Shown: positions 1 to 7,387 of the stretch, piece by piece | How the letters are laid out: each line of letters opens with the position of its first letter | How positions within the stretch are numbered: the first letter of the stretch is position 1 | From: Acidobacteriota bacterium | Lineage (GTDB): Bacteria; Planctomycetota; Phycisphaerae; WQYP01; JAJZKJ01 | Direction: 5' to 3' | Length of the DNA: 21,576 nucleotides | Assembly: GCA_021804195.1 (NCBI GenBank) | Contig: JAJZKJ010000002.1 | Span: 1-21,576, forward strand | Notes under the pieces: model-generated | Told to the model about the DNA's origin: nothing | The model's database searches: none | The model's input: the letters and a program-made list of their open reading frames with translations, nothing else | Made by a program: the position numbers and the translations under genes

Positions 1-1
1 A

Positions 2-2458
2 CAATACCGGGAACGCCTGGCGCGCGAGCTGGCGGTGATCCAGAAGATGAACTATGCCGGGTACTTTCTCATCGTCTGGGATTTTATACGCTATGCCCGC
101 GAGAACGGCATCGCGGTCGGGCCCGGCCGCGGCTCCGCGGCCGGCAGTCTGGCTTCCTACGCCTTAGGCATTACCGATCTTGATCCGCTGGAGCATGGGC
201 TGTTATTTGAGCGCTTTCTCAATTCCGAGCGCATCTCCATGCCTGATATTGACGTGGATTTCTGCATGGAGCGGCGGGGCGAGGTGATTGAATACGTCAC
301 CCGCAAATACGGCCGGGACAACGTCTGCCAGATCATCACCTTCGGCACGCTGGGCGCCAAGGCCGCGATCAAGGATGTGGGCCGGGCCCTGGACATGCCC
401 TATGCCGAGGTGGACCGGCTGGCCAAGCTGGTGCCGAACCAGCTCAATATCACGCTCGAACAGGCGCTGGCGCAGGAGCCGTCGCTGCGCGGTCTGGTGG
501 AACAGGATGGCCGGGTGAAGGAATTGCTCGATCATGCCCGGCGGCTGGAAGGCCAGGCCCGCCATGCCGGCATGCACGCCGCCGGGGTGGTCATCGCGCC
601 CCGCCCGCTCACGGAATGGGTGCCTCTGGCCCGCACCGCGCGGCAGGAAATCGTGACTCAGTACGATCTGAACGGCCTGGAAAAACTCGGCCTGCTGAAG
701 ATGGATTTTCTGGGCCTGACCACGCTGACCATTCTGCAGGAAGCGCAGCGGCTGATCGAGGCCCGGGGGCAGAGCGTGGACTGGGATGCGGTTTCCGAAG
801 AAGACCCCGCGGCTTATGAGGTTTTCTGCCGCGGCCTGACCAGCGGAATCTTTCAGTTTGAATCGAACGGCATGCGCGACATCCTGCGCCGCTACCGCCC
901 GGATAAGCTCAGTGACCTGACGGCTCTCAACGCCCTCTATCGCCCCGGCCCGATTCAGGGCGGGATGATTGACGATTTTATCGACCGCAAGCACGGACGC
1001 AAAAAAATCGAGTATGATCTGCCCGGTCTGAAACCCATACTGGCCGAAACTCTGGGGGTATTTCTTTATCAGGAGCAGGTGATGCGGGCGGCGCACGAGC
1101 TGGCCGGCTATTCGCTCGGCGAAGCCGATCTGCTGCGCAGGGCGATGGGCAAAAAAAAGCCCGAGGAAATGGCCCGGCAGCGGGAAACCTTTATCGCCGG
1201 CGCCACGGCCCGGGGCCTGCCACGCGACCGGGTGGCCCGAGTCTTCGATCTGATGGAGCAATTTGCCGGCTATGGCTTTAACAAAAGCCATGCCGCCGCC
1301 TATGCCGTGATCGCCTTTCGCAGCGCCTGGCTGAAGGCGCATTATCCGCTGGAGTTCATGGCCGCCCTGTTGACGCTGCAAATGGGCAATACCGACAATG
1401 TGGCCCTGTATATTCAGGAATGCCGGGCCATGCAGATTGCGGTGCTGCCGCCGGATATCAACGTGAGCGATGCGCGCTTTACCCCCAGCGCGGGAGCCAT
1501 CCGGTTTGGCCTGGAAGCGATCAAGAATCTGGGCGCGAACGCGGTGCGCGCCATTCTGGAGGAACGCGCCCGGGGCGGCGCCTTTTCCGATCTGCCGGAT
1601 CTTTGCCGGCGGGTGGGCGGATTGAACCGCCGCGTGCTGGAAAGCCTGGTGAAAGGCGGCGCGATGGATGCCTGGGGAACGCGCGCGGCTTTATGCGACG
1701 AATTGGATGGCGCGCTGGAACAGGCGCAAAAGCATTTGCGGGATCAGGCCCAGGGGCAGCACGGATTATTTTTGCAGTTTGAAGCCGCCCAGCCCGCCGC
1801 CGTCAAAGCCCGCAAGCCGGAATGGGATGCATTAACCAAGCTGCAGCATGAGAAAGATATGCTCGGCATGTATGTCAGCGCCCATCCGCTCGATGGCTAT
1901 GATGATCTGCTGCTGGAACTTGAGGCCGATCGCCTGGATCAACTGCGCGAGGTGCGGGGTGAGCGCGAGCACGTGCGCCTGGCCGGCGTGATCGCCGGAC
2001 TGCAGATCAAGCGCAACAAACGGGGCGAAAACTGGGCCGTGGCGCGGCTGGAAAGCCGTGAAGGAAGCATAGAATTGCTGTGCTTTGCCGAGCCGTTTCG
2101 CCGTTATGGAGAACTGCTTCGCGCCTCCATTCCGGTTCTGGCGCGCGGCCGCTGGCTGGCCGACAGCGAGGGTGCGGCCCGGCTGCAGCTCGAGGAATTA
2201 AGCGAGCTGGCGCGCGAGCAGGCCCAGCCGCCGCGGGCCATGATTCTGCGCGTGGATCTGGACCGGCTGGAGCCGGAACCCGCCCGCGCCTTGCCTGAAA
2301 TTCTGAACCGGAAGCCCGGGCCCACCCGGCTGCATTTATATCTGCGCAGCGAGCGCGAGCATTTCGAGCAGATTCTCGAACTGCAAAATCCCATCACCGC
2401 GGATGCCGCTTTCCGCCGCGCCATACGGCATTGCGGCGCCTTGCGTAAAGTGGATTAA
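2..2458 (+). CDS. dnaE: DNA polymerase III alpha subunit, 5'-truncated by the window edge
   Basis: This is the catalytic subunit of the replicative DNA polymerase. The open frame runs in from the left edge, so the N-terminal PHP domain and the start lie outside; the GTG at 35 is internal. About 818 residues are visible of a protein usually near 1150. The palm carries PDIDVDF (aspartates at codons 245 and 251), which matches the first two catalytic aspartates, and LLKMDFLGL near 700-725 supplies the third. [44 protein letters not shown] and [15 protein letters not shown] are classical DnaE1 motifs. A helix-hairpin-helix region ([15 protein letters not shown]) and an OB fold (about 1970-2210) follow. 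The type is DnaE1 rather than PolC, because no exonuclease insertion is seen. The stop is two bases before accA, so the two genes are probably cotranscribed; dnaE-accA order is also found in E. coli. Confidence 0.97.
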   Translation, partial: QYRERLARELAVIQKMNYAGYFLIVWDFIRYARENGIAVGPGRGSAAGSLASYALGITDLDPLEHGLLFERFLNSERISMPDIDVDFCMERRGEVIEYVTRKYGRDNVCQIITFGTLGAKAAIKDVGRALDMPYAEVDRLAKLVPNQLNITLEQALAQEPSLRGLVEQDGRVKELLDHARRLEGQARHAGMHAAGVVIAPRPLTEWVPLARTARQEIVTQYDLNGLEKLGLLKMDFLGLTTLTILQEAQRLIEARGQSVDWDAVSEEDPAAYEVFCRGLTSGIFQFESNGMRDILRRYRPDKLSDLTALNALYRPGPIQGGMIDDFIDRKHGRKKIEYDLPGLKPILAETLGVFLYQEQVMRAAHELAGYSLGEADLLRRAMGKKKPEEMARQRETFIAGATARGLPRDRVARVFDLMEQFAGYGFNKSHAAAYAVIAFRSAWLKAHYPLEFMAALLTLQMGNTDNVALYIQECRAMQIAVLPPDINVSDARFTPSAGAIRFGLEAIKNLGANAVRAILEERARGGAFSDLPDLCRRVGGLNRRVLESLVKGGAMDAWGTRAALCDELDGALEQAQKHLRDQAQGQHGLFLQFEAAQPAAVKARKPEWDALTKLQHEKDMLGMYVSAHPLDGYDDLLLELEADRLDQLREVRGEREHVRLAGVIAGLQIKRNKRGENWAVARLESREGSIELLCFAEPFRRYGELLRASIPVLARGRWLADSEGAARLQLEELSELAREQAQPPRAMILRVDLDRLEPEPARALPEILNRKPGPTRLHLYLRSEREHFEQILELQNPITADAAFRRAIRHCGALRKVD

Positions 2459-2460
2459 GA

Positions 2461-3297
2461 ATGGACTTGAACATGTCTCTCCCCTCCCATTCTCAGGGTG
2501 CGGATGCCTGGCAGAGGGTGCTGTTGGCTCGGCATGCCCAGCGCCCCTATTTTCTCGACTATATCCGCGATATCTGCACGGATTTTTGCGAATTGCATGG
2601 TGACCGGCGTTTTGCCGACGATGAGGCTCTGGTGGGAGGCATGGCGGTGTTCCGCGGCCGCCAGGTGATGGTGATCGGCCAGCAGCGCGGCCGCGATCTG
2701 AAAGAACGGATGCGGCGCAACTTCGGCCAGGCCAAGCCGGAAGGCTACCGCAAAGCCCTGCGCCTGATGCGGCTGGCGGAAAAATTTCAGCGGCCGATTT
2801 TCAGCTTCATTGACACCCAGGGCGCCTATCCCGGCATTGATGCCGAAGAACGCGGGCAAGCGGAGGCGCTTGCGGTGAATCTGCGGGAAATGGCCCGGCT
2901 GCGGGTGCCGGTGGTGGCCGTCATCATTGGGGAAGGCGGCAGCGGCGGCGCGCTGGCCATTGGCGTTGCCAATCGGGTGCTGATGCTGGAAAACTCCATT
3001 TATTCCGTGATCACTCCCGAAGGCTGTGCTTCGATCATGTGGCGTGATCCGGAAAAAAAGCAGGCAGCGGCCGAGGCCTTGCGGCTGACCGCGCCCGAAT
3101 TGCTGCGCCTGGGCCTGATTGATGAAGTTATCCCCGAGCCCGAGGGTGGCGCCCATCTTCATCCGGAGCAGATGGCCGTGACGCTGGCGGAGGCTCTGGA
3201 ACGCAACCTGGAGCTTTTTACCGCTTTTTCAAAGACGGAACTCTACCAGCACAGAATCGAACGCTGGCGTAAAGCGGGAAATTTTTTTGATACATAG
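2461..3297 (+). CDS. accA: acetyl-CoA carboxylase carboxyltransferase subunit alpha, short N-terminus
   Basis: With AccD, AccA forms the carboxyltransferase that moves CO2 from carboxybiotin to acetyl-CoA, giving malonyl-CoA for fatty-acid synthesis in the cytoplasm. The 278-residue product carries the AccA core: [70 protein letters not shown] and [15 protein letters not shown], ending with [13 protein letters not shown]. The oxyanion-hole Gly-Gly motif is intact. The usual FIDTPGAYPG reads [10 protein letters not shown] here. The typical N-terminal helical extension (about 45 residues in E. coli, starting LDFE) is absent. An in-frame TAA at 2446-2448 blocks any upstream start, so the shortness is real unless there is a sequence error. 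ATG 2473 is an alternative start, and neither has a clear Shine-Dalgarno. It follows dnaE by two bases. No accD is in the window. Confidence 0.95.
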   Translation: MDLNMSLPSHSQGADAWQRVLLARHAQRPYFLDYIRDICTDFCELHGDRRFADDEALVGGMAVFRGRQVMVIGQQRGRDLKERMRRNFGQAKPEGYRKALRLMRLAEKFQRPIFSFIDTQGAYPGIDAEERGQAEALAVNLREMARLRVPVVAVIIGEGGSGGALAIGVANRVLMLENSIYSVITPEGCASIMWRDPEKKQAAAEALRLTAPELLRLGLIDEVIPEPEGGAHLHPEQMAVTLAEALERNLELFTAFSKTELYQHRIERWRKAGNFFDT

Positions 3298-3342
3298 ATC
3301 ATGAACGTGTTTTTCGGAATGGAATAGTCATGTCTTATATAT

Positions 3343-4431
3343 ATGCCTTTCCATGCGAGGCCGAACGCTGGAATGCCGTCTTTGGAAATTGTTTCGCAAA
3401 ATCAAAGCGGCTCTGCCGGCGATTGGCGCCGGGAATTGGCTGCCGGCGTTTGCCAGGCGGGAATTCACGATCTGGCGGCCATGCTGGCGGAAATGTCCGC
3501 AGGCTCAGAGCATATACCCACCGCGCGAGCCCGAAAATTGCATGCCCGTCTGCGCCGGCTTGCGTCCATCCTGCGGGCAAACCCGCGGGAAGATGCGGTT
3601 TGTTTTTATTGGCTGGATTGCGTCCGCTCCGCTTTGGACCTTTGGGGGTGTGGCGTCGGGGCGGCCACCATGACCATTCGCTGGCAGAGTCGTCAGGAAC
3701 CCTGGCTGCGGGTCGAGGGAAAGCCCGAACTCTGGCTCCAGACCCTGGCGGCCTGGTTATGGGATTTACGAGTCGCCGGAATTTCCGCGCTTTGGCTGCA
3801 CACCCGCCGCGCCGGCGGAGATCGCATGGCTCGCTGCGAATTCCATTCGCTTGGAGTTGAACCAGGCGCGGGTCTGAACCCCTGGTCAGCCGGAACCCTG
3901 CAGATGAGCCGGCAAATCGGCTGGCAATTTTCCGCGTTGCCGGGCTCGGGATGGGAGATTCGCTTTCCCATAGAGCGGGCCGTGCGCCCGGCGCCCGTTC
4001 AGCCGCAGTTCCGGGCTTCCAGGCCGGGTCGGCTGCGCGTAGTACGAATTCTGACCATTACGCGGGACCATTTTTGGCAGGAATGGCTGGGCAAATGGAT
4101 TGCCCCGGCCACGCTCTGCTGCCATTGGACACCCGATTTAGAACGCGCACGGCTTTGTCTGCGGTCAAGGCAATATCAGGCCGTTGTGCTGGAATGGGAA
4201 CATTTGGGTGTGCATCCAGCGGCCGCTTTTTATTCTCTGCTGCGTGCCAACCCCGGACAGTCTGGCCATTGGCTGATGATGACCTCTGATGCCGGGAACC
4301 CGCAATTTCAAGCCGTAATGCGGTCGACGCCCACGCGCTGGCTTTCTATTCCATTTGAGCCGGAGAAGGGACGTGCTCAGCTGCAAAAAATTCTCGCGGA
4401 GCAGGAAAATATTACGGCCCGGGCCGGATAA
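3343..4431 (+). CDS. uncharacterised protein resembling a degenerate hybrid histidine kinase with a pseudo-receiver
   Basis: I do not recognise a named family; the 362-residue product can be read as a decayed sensor kinase. Residues 40-80 (GIHDLAAMLAEM, then a basic helix) resemble a HisKA dimerisation helix with a histidine at 42. Residues 90-210 have HATPase-like flow: LDCVRSALDL, VEGKPELWLQTLAAWLW where an N-box would lie, and GTLQMSRQIG...PGSGWEIRFPI like the end of that fold. The N-box asparagine and DxGxG motif are missing, so ATP binding is doubtful. Residues 230-352 resemble a receiver: LRVVRILTIT, QAVVLEWEHL, HWLMMTSD, WLSIPFEPEK. Glutamate 284 sits where the phospho-accepting aspartate should be and isoleucine 336 where the lysine should be. 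No membrane segment is seen. It lies 45 bases after accA on the same strand. The start is uncertain: ATG 3343 has no Shine-Dalgarno and ATG 3373 is an alternative. That it is a gene is likely; the domain reading is inference. Confidence 0.6.
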   Translation: MPFHARPNAGMPSLEIVSQNQSGSAGDWRRELAAGVCQAGIHDLAAMLAEMSAGSEHIPTARARKLHARLRRLASILRANPREDAVCFYWLDCVRSALDLWGCGVGAATMTIRWQSRQEPWLRVEGKPELWLQTLAAWLWDLRVAGISALWLHTRRAGGDRMARCEFHSLGVEPGAGLNPWSAGTLQMSRQIGWQFSALPGSGWEIRFPIERAVRPAPVQPQFRASRPGRLRVVRILTITRDHFWQEWLGKWIAPATLCCHWTPDLERARLCLRSRQYQAVVLEWEHLGVHPAAAFYSLLRANPGQSGHWLMMTSDAGNPQFQAVMRSTPTRWLSIPFEPEKGRAQLQKILAEQENITARAG

Positions 4432-4456
4432 ATTGCCGCTTATTTCCCGCCGAAGC

Positions 4457-4480
4457 GGTTGAATAGCTGGAAATTCAACC
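4457..4480. repeat. 8-bp inverted repeat after the pseudo-kinase gene
   Basis: GGTTGAAT at 4457-4464 pairs perfectly with ATTCAACC at 4473-4480 around an 8-base loop. It begins 26 bases after the stop at 4431. The following sequence (agtttgggtttgg) is mixed G and T rather than a clean T run, so it could be a weak terminator for the plus-strand genes or simply a stable 3' end. Confidence 0.35.
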
Positions 4481-4534
4481 AGTTTGGGTTTGGCAAGCGA
4501 AGTGCTCAATAGATTACAGACGAAGTGGCGCAAA

Positions 4535-4575
4535 CAGGATGGATTTTCATCTGGAAACAGATGGAATCCATCCTG
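4535..4575. terminator. long GAAA-capped hairpin between convergent genes (probable pyk terminator)
   Basis: The outer arm 4535-4545 (CAGGATGGATT) pairs with 4565-4575 (AATCCATCCTG) over 11 bp. An inner arm CATCTG 4548-4553 pairs with CAGATG 4558-4563 and closes on a GAAA tetraloop at 4554-4557. The only irregularity is TT opposite G between the two stems. It sits 12 bases beyond the pyk stop on the minus strand, where the exit sequence is TTTGCGCC. In the plus direction the exit is AT-rich (aatattaat). Neither side has a canonical U tract, so a transcript-stabilising 3' end is an alternative to a true intrinsic terminator. Confidence 0.55.
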
Positions 4576-4587
4576 AATATTAATCAC

Positions 4588-6009
4588 TCATAAACGTACG
4601 ATTTTCATCAGATTCGTCCTGCCCGCCACGCCAAACGGCGTGCCAGCGACAATTGCCACGGTTTGTCCGCTTCTGAGGCCGGCTTTTTCGATTAAAACCG
4701 CTTCCGCCCGGCCGAGCATATCATCGGTGGAGTTCATCTCCGGCAAGGCCATGGCCTGCACGCCCCAATACAGCGCCAGCCGCGCCCGCGTCCGCTCACT
4801 GGGCGCCAGGGCATAGACCGGACAATGCGGACGATAGCCCGAAAGCAGCCGCGCGGTAGCCCCGGTCTTGGTAAATATGGCAATTGCGGAAAGCGGCAGG
4901 TTGCGGGCCGCGAGCGCCACCGATCCGGCGATGGTGTCGGGAATGGAATCGGGACTGGGCGCCGGAGGCAGCGCCGGCTGCTCGATTTTTTCAGCTTCGC
5001 TGATGATGCGGTCCATCATGCGCACGGCAGCTATGGGATGATCGCCGCTGGCGGTTTCCTCCGAAAGCATCAATGCATCCGAGCCATCGAGCACCGCGTT
5101 AGCCACATCGCTGGCTTCGGCGCGGGTGGGCCGCGGCTGCCGCGTCATGGAGCCCAGCATCTGAGTCGCGGTGATCACCGGCAGGCGAGCATGGCGGGCC
5201 GAGCGGATGATATGTTTTTGCAGCGCCGGCACCCGTTCCAGCGGAACTTCCACGCCCAGATCACCGCGCGCCACCATCACCGCGTCCACAAATTGCAGAA
5301 TTTCCGGGAGCCGGTCCAGCGCCTGCGGCTTTTCCAGCTTGGCGATCACCGGAGTATCGAGCCCGCGGCCGTCATGCCGGCTCGCCCACATGCGGATGCG
5401 CTCATGCAGCAGATGAAGATCGTTTTCGCTGCGCACGAATGAGAGGGCGACATAATCTACCCCCTGATCCAGGCCGAAATCCAGGTCGGCAAAATCCTTG
5501 TCGGTCAGGGCGGGGACGTTGACCAGTGCGCCGGGCAGATTAATGCCCTTGCGCTCGCCCAATAAGCCGCCATTTAATACCGTGCAGACAACCTCACAGG
5601 TCGGGGTCGCATCCACCCGCAGTTCCAGCAGGCCGTCGGCCAGTAGCACCGAATCACCCGGCTTCACATCCGCGGAAAGATCAATGCTGGTGCTGAGACG
5701 TTGGGCATCGCCGGGTTCATCACCGCAAAACAATGTGACCTTTTGCCCCGGCTCAAGCCGCACCGGCTGGCGATTGACCAAAAGTCCGGTGCGCAGCTTG
5801 GGGCCGGCCAGATCCTGAAGTATGGGAATTTCCTTGCCCAGCTCGCGGCCCACTTGCCGCACCCGGGCGATAAGCTGGGCGTGGAACTCATGATCGCCAT
5901 GGGAAAAATTCAGCCGCGCCACGTCCATGCCGGCCATTGCCAGCTCGCGAATCATTGCGGGTTCGCTGGATGACGGGCCCAGGGTGCAGATAATTTTTGT
6001 TCGCCGCAT
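4588..6009 (-). CDS. pyk: pyruvate kinase
   Basis: This enzyme transfers phosphate from phosphoenolpyruvate to ADP, giving pyruvate and ATP, the last step of glycolysis, in the cytoplasm. The 473-residue product has the usual bacterial length. Visible motifs include KIICTLGPSS at the N-terminus, ARLNFSHG with the substrate-binding arginine 32, LQDLAGPKLRTG, and VIAKLEKPQAL with catalytic lysine 224 and metal ligand glutamate 226. MVARGDLGVEV follows with metal ligand aspartate 250, then PVITATQMLGSM and PRPTRAEASDVANAVLDGSDA. The B domain lies at about 70-165 and the C-terminal allosteric domain at about 350-473. The ATG at 6009 starts directly at the conserved RRTKI. No clear Shine-Dalgarno precedes it, but a TATAAT box lies 27 bases upstream. 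The gene is probably monocistronic, since a hairpin separates it from the ferritin-like gene upstream. Confidence 0.97.
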   Translation of the reverse strand: MRRTKIICTLGPSSSEPAMIRELAMAGMDVARLNFSHGDHEFHAQLIARVRQVGRELGKEIPILQDLAGPKLRTGLLVNRQPVRLEPGQKVTLFCGDEPGDAQRLSTSIDLSADVKPGDSVLLADGLLELRVDATPTCEVVCTVLNGGLLGERKGINLPGALVNVPALTDKDFADLDFGLDQGVDYVALSFVRSENDLHLLHERIRMWASRHDGRGLDTPVIAKLEKPQALDRLPEILQFVDAVMVARGDLGVEVPLERVPALQKHIIRSARHARLPVITATQMLGSMTRQPRPTRAEASDVANAVLDGSDALMLSEETASGDHPIAAVRMMDRIISEAEKIEQPALPPAPSPDSIPDTIAGSVALAARNLPLSAIAIFTKTGATARLLSGYRPHCPVYALAPSERTRARLALYWGVQAMALPEMNSTDDMLGRAEAVLIEKAGLRSGQTVAIVAGTPFGVAGRTNLMKIVRL

Positions 6010-6035
6010 GTAGAAGAATGCTTAAAACTATAAAT

Positions 6036-6041
6036 ATTATA
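6036..6041 (-). promoter_or_regulatory. candidate -10 box (TATAAT) for pyk
   Basis: On the minus strand a perfect TATAAT lies here in a locally AT-rich patch and is preceded by TGGT, close to an extended -10. Transcription would begin about 20 bases before the pyk ATG. No convincing -35 hexamer is visible at 16-18 bases, so the assignment rests on the -10 and its position just downstream of the 6101-6129 hairpin. Confidence 0.45.
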
Positions 6042-6100
6042 ACCAGCACGGCGTAGTGCCATTGGCTTCATCGCGAAAGCATATAGACGCCGCATCAAAT

Positions 6101-6129
6101 CGGAGGGCCGGGGTTGCCCTGGCCCTCCG
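6101..6129 (-). terminator. strong hairpin after the ferritin-like gene
   Basis: CGGAGGGCC at 6101-6109 pairs with GGCCCTCCG at 6121-6129. The stem continues through a G-T wobble (6110/6120) and GGG/CCC (6111-6113/6117-6119) to a three-base loop, about 13 bp in all. It lies 32 bases past the ferritin-like stop on the minus strand and is followed by ATTTGATG, a short and imperfect T-rich exit. It separates that gene from pyk. Confidence 0.6.
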
Positions 6130-6161
6130 CCGTTGAACGATGTTGAGCGTGATCCTTTCTT

Positions 6162-6743
6162 TCAACTCGCCCGGGCTAGCGGATCCTCACCTTTCGTCTC
6201 ACCGGTGGCCGGGTTCACCAGATAGAGCAGTTCGGCCATGTCATTGGCATGTTCTTCCTCATCGCGCAGCAGGTCTTCGAGCAGGCTGCGGGTGGAGGGG
6301 TCACGAAATGCAAAATGGCGGATCATCTCGCTGTAAACCTCGATGACCGCGCGTTCGGCGACCAGATCTTCCTGTATCATTTCGGTCAGCGACGAGCCTG
6401 CGGCATAAACCGAAATGCTGCGGGTCAGCAGATTGGCGGGATTTAAATCCGGCGCGCCGCCCAATTGCTGAATGCGGCGGGCCAGCCGGTCGGCATGTTC
6501 CTGCTCGTTTGTGGCATGCTCATCGAATTCCCGCGCGGCGGCCTCGCGTTCAAGGCCGCTGGCCATATAGTAATGATGGCGGTAGCGCAGCACGCAGACG
6601 ATTTCGGTGGCCAAAGCGGCATTGAGAAGCTCAATGGTATGCTTCACATCCCCCTGATAGGCCTCGGTCCGCGCGCCTTCCGACATTTGCCGCCGTGCCC
6701 GGGCCCGGATCTGCTCGACATCGTAGATAAATTCTCCCGCCAT
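6162..6743 (-). CDS. ferritin-like di-iron protein (bacterioferritin/Dps-type four-helix bundle)
   Basis: The product is probably an iron-storage or iron-detoxifying protein of the ferritin-like superfamily, in the cytoplasm. The 193 residues contain both halves of a di-iron site: glutamate 47 in [15 protein letters not shown] and E80xxH83 in NEQEHAD, then glutamate 130 in [12 protein letters not shown] and E162xxH165 in DEEEHANDM. It is annotated in many genomes as bacterioferritin, but no haem-ligand methionine is obvious to me, so a haem-free ferritin-like protein is the safer reading. The start at 6743 is chosen because AGGAG lies nine bases before it. The frame stays open to a GTG at 6830, but that extension has no ribosome-binding site. 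The gene is divergent from rpsO, about 145 bases away, and ends in a strong hairpin. Oxidoreductase-type di-iron proteins share this ligand pattern and cannot be excluded. Confidence 0.88.
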   Translation of the reverse strand: MAGEFIYDVEQIRARARRQMSEGARTEAYQGDVKHTIELLNAALATEIVCVLRYRHHYYMASGLEREAAAREFDEHATNEQEHADRLARRIQQLGGAPDLNPANLLTRSISVYAAGSSLTEMIQEDLVAERAVIEVYSEMIRHFAFRDPSTRSLLEDLLRDEEEHANDMAELLYLVNPATGETKGEDPLARAS

Positions 6744-6752
6744 GACAGAGCA

Positions 6753-6757
6753 CTCCT
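6753..6757 (-). promoter_or_regulatory. Shine-Dalgarno fixing the ferritin-like start
   Basis: AGGAG on the minus strand lies nine bases before the ATG at 6743. It supports the 193-residue form over the 222-residue frame that begins at GTG 6830. Confidence 0.7.
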
Positions 6758-6818
6758 GTCTGGTGAGAATCCGGCTTGTTTTCCCTGGTTGCTCCCCGGC
6801 CGCAAGGTGTTCCCGTGC

Positions 6819-6848
6819 TTGTATTTCCACCCATGCTCATGGGATACT
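6819..6848 (+). promoter_or_regulatory. candidate promoter for rpsO
   Basis: TTGTAT (6819-6824) and GATACT (6843-6848) are separated by 18 bases and lie about 40 bases before the rpsO ATG. Both hexamers match the housekeeping consensus only partly. A perfect dyad, CCCATG-CT-CATGGG (6830-6843), fills the spacer and abuts the -10; it could be an operator or chance. Confidence 0.3.
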
Positions 6849-6888
6849 AAGAGGGACGCAAGATCAATCATGGAAATCAAGCATCTGT

Positions 6889-7158
6889 ATGCCCCTGAGT
6901 CCTGAAAACAAGCAAAATCTGATTCGCGCCTATGCCATTCATGCGAGCGACAGCGGCTCGCCGGAAGTCCAGGTCGCGGTCTTAACCGAACGCATCGCGT
7001 ATCTCACCGAACATTTCAAAACCCATAAAAAGGATCATCACTCGCGCCGCGGGCTTCTGAGCCTTGTGGGGAAGCGCCGCCGTTTACTGGATTACCTCAA
7101 GCGCCGGGATCCGGCGCGCTACGGCGGCGTAATTCAGAAACTGGGTCTGCGCAAGTAA
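6889..7158 (+). CDS. rpsO: 30S ribosomal protein S15
   Basis: S15 is a primary 16S rRNA-binding protein of the small ribosomal subunit and also contacts 23S rRNA at a subunit bridge. The 89-residue product has the exact family length. It shows the S15 landmarks: [15 protein letters not shown], the [16 protein letters not shown] motif that holds the RNA-binding histidine/aspartate cluster, [17 protein letters not shown] and a GLRK C-terminus. ATG 6889 gives the standard N-terminus (PLSPENK, compare SLSTEA in E. coli). No Shine-Dalgarno is visible at the normal distance. In E. coli, S15 represses its own translation through a leader pseudoknot; the short leader here does not obviously show one. 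pnp follows after 229 bases, the classical order. Confidence 0.97.
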   Translation: MPLSPENKQNLIRAYAIHASDSGSPEVQVAVLTERIAYLTEHFKTHKKDHHSRRGLLSLVGKRRRLLDYLKRRDPARYGGVIQKLGLRK

Positions 7159-7166
7159 GCTTTTTG

Positions 7167-7188
7167 CGGCCGGAGCGTGCTCCGGCCG
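7167..7188 (+). other. GC-rich hairpin in the rpsO-pnp intergenic region
   Basis: CGGCCGGAG (7167-7175) pairs perfectly with CTCCGGCCG (7180-7188) around a CGTG loop, eight bases after the rpsO stop. No T run follows (gcagcattcact), so it does not look like a standard terminator. It may be an attenuator, an RNA 3'-end stabiliser or a processing site for rpsO-pnp mRNA. Confidence 0.55.
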
Positions 7189-7323
7189 GCAGCATTCACT
7201 TGGATTTTTGACCCGAATGTGACGGGCCGGCCTGTAGCCCACCACCCGCGCCGCGCGATCCTGCCGCGGCCAAATCGAGCCAACAATCCATTGTTCTTGA
7301 ACCGGCGCGGAAAACGATCTCCG

Positions 7324-7342
7324 CGCGGCCGGGCCGGCCGCG
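7324..7342 (+). other. second GC-rich hairpin, in the pnp leader
   Basis: CGCGGCC (7324-7330) pairs with GGCCGCG (7336-7342) around a five-base loop, ending 45 bases before the pnp ATG. In E. coli the pnp leader folds into a stem cut by RNase III, and PNPase itself then degrades it for autoregulation. This stem is in a comparable place, but a similar role is inference. Confidence 0.4.
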
Positions 7343-7387
7343 GGAATATTTTCCAGCCAGCGCTGCGGCGCGAAAGTGAGACAGATA

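Noticed and set aside
203..1381. Long open frame on the minus strand (392 residues) inside dnaE
   Set aside because: It is fully antisense to conserved DnaE motifs, has a composition typical of the reverse frame of GC-rich coding DNA, and shows no recognisable domain.
3330..3860. Alternative plus-strand frame starting at ATG 3330 with a GGA-rich upstream sequence
   Set aside because: The translation is Arg/Gly/Pro/Ser-rich with no domain, and the overlapping frame from 3343 is longer and has receiver-like motifs. A frameshift linking the two cannot be completely excluded.
6870..6905. Eleven-codon upstream frame overlapping the rpsO start
   Set aside because: There is no convincing ribosome-binding site and no sign of conservation; short frames like this arise often by chance.
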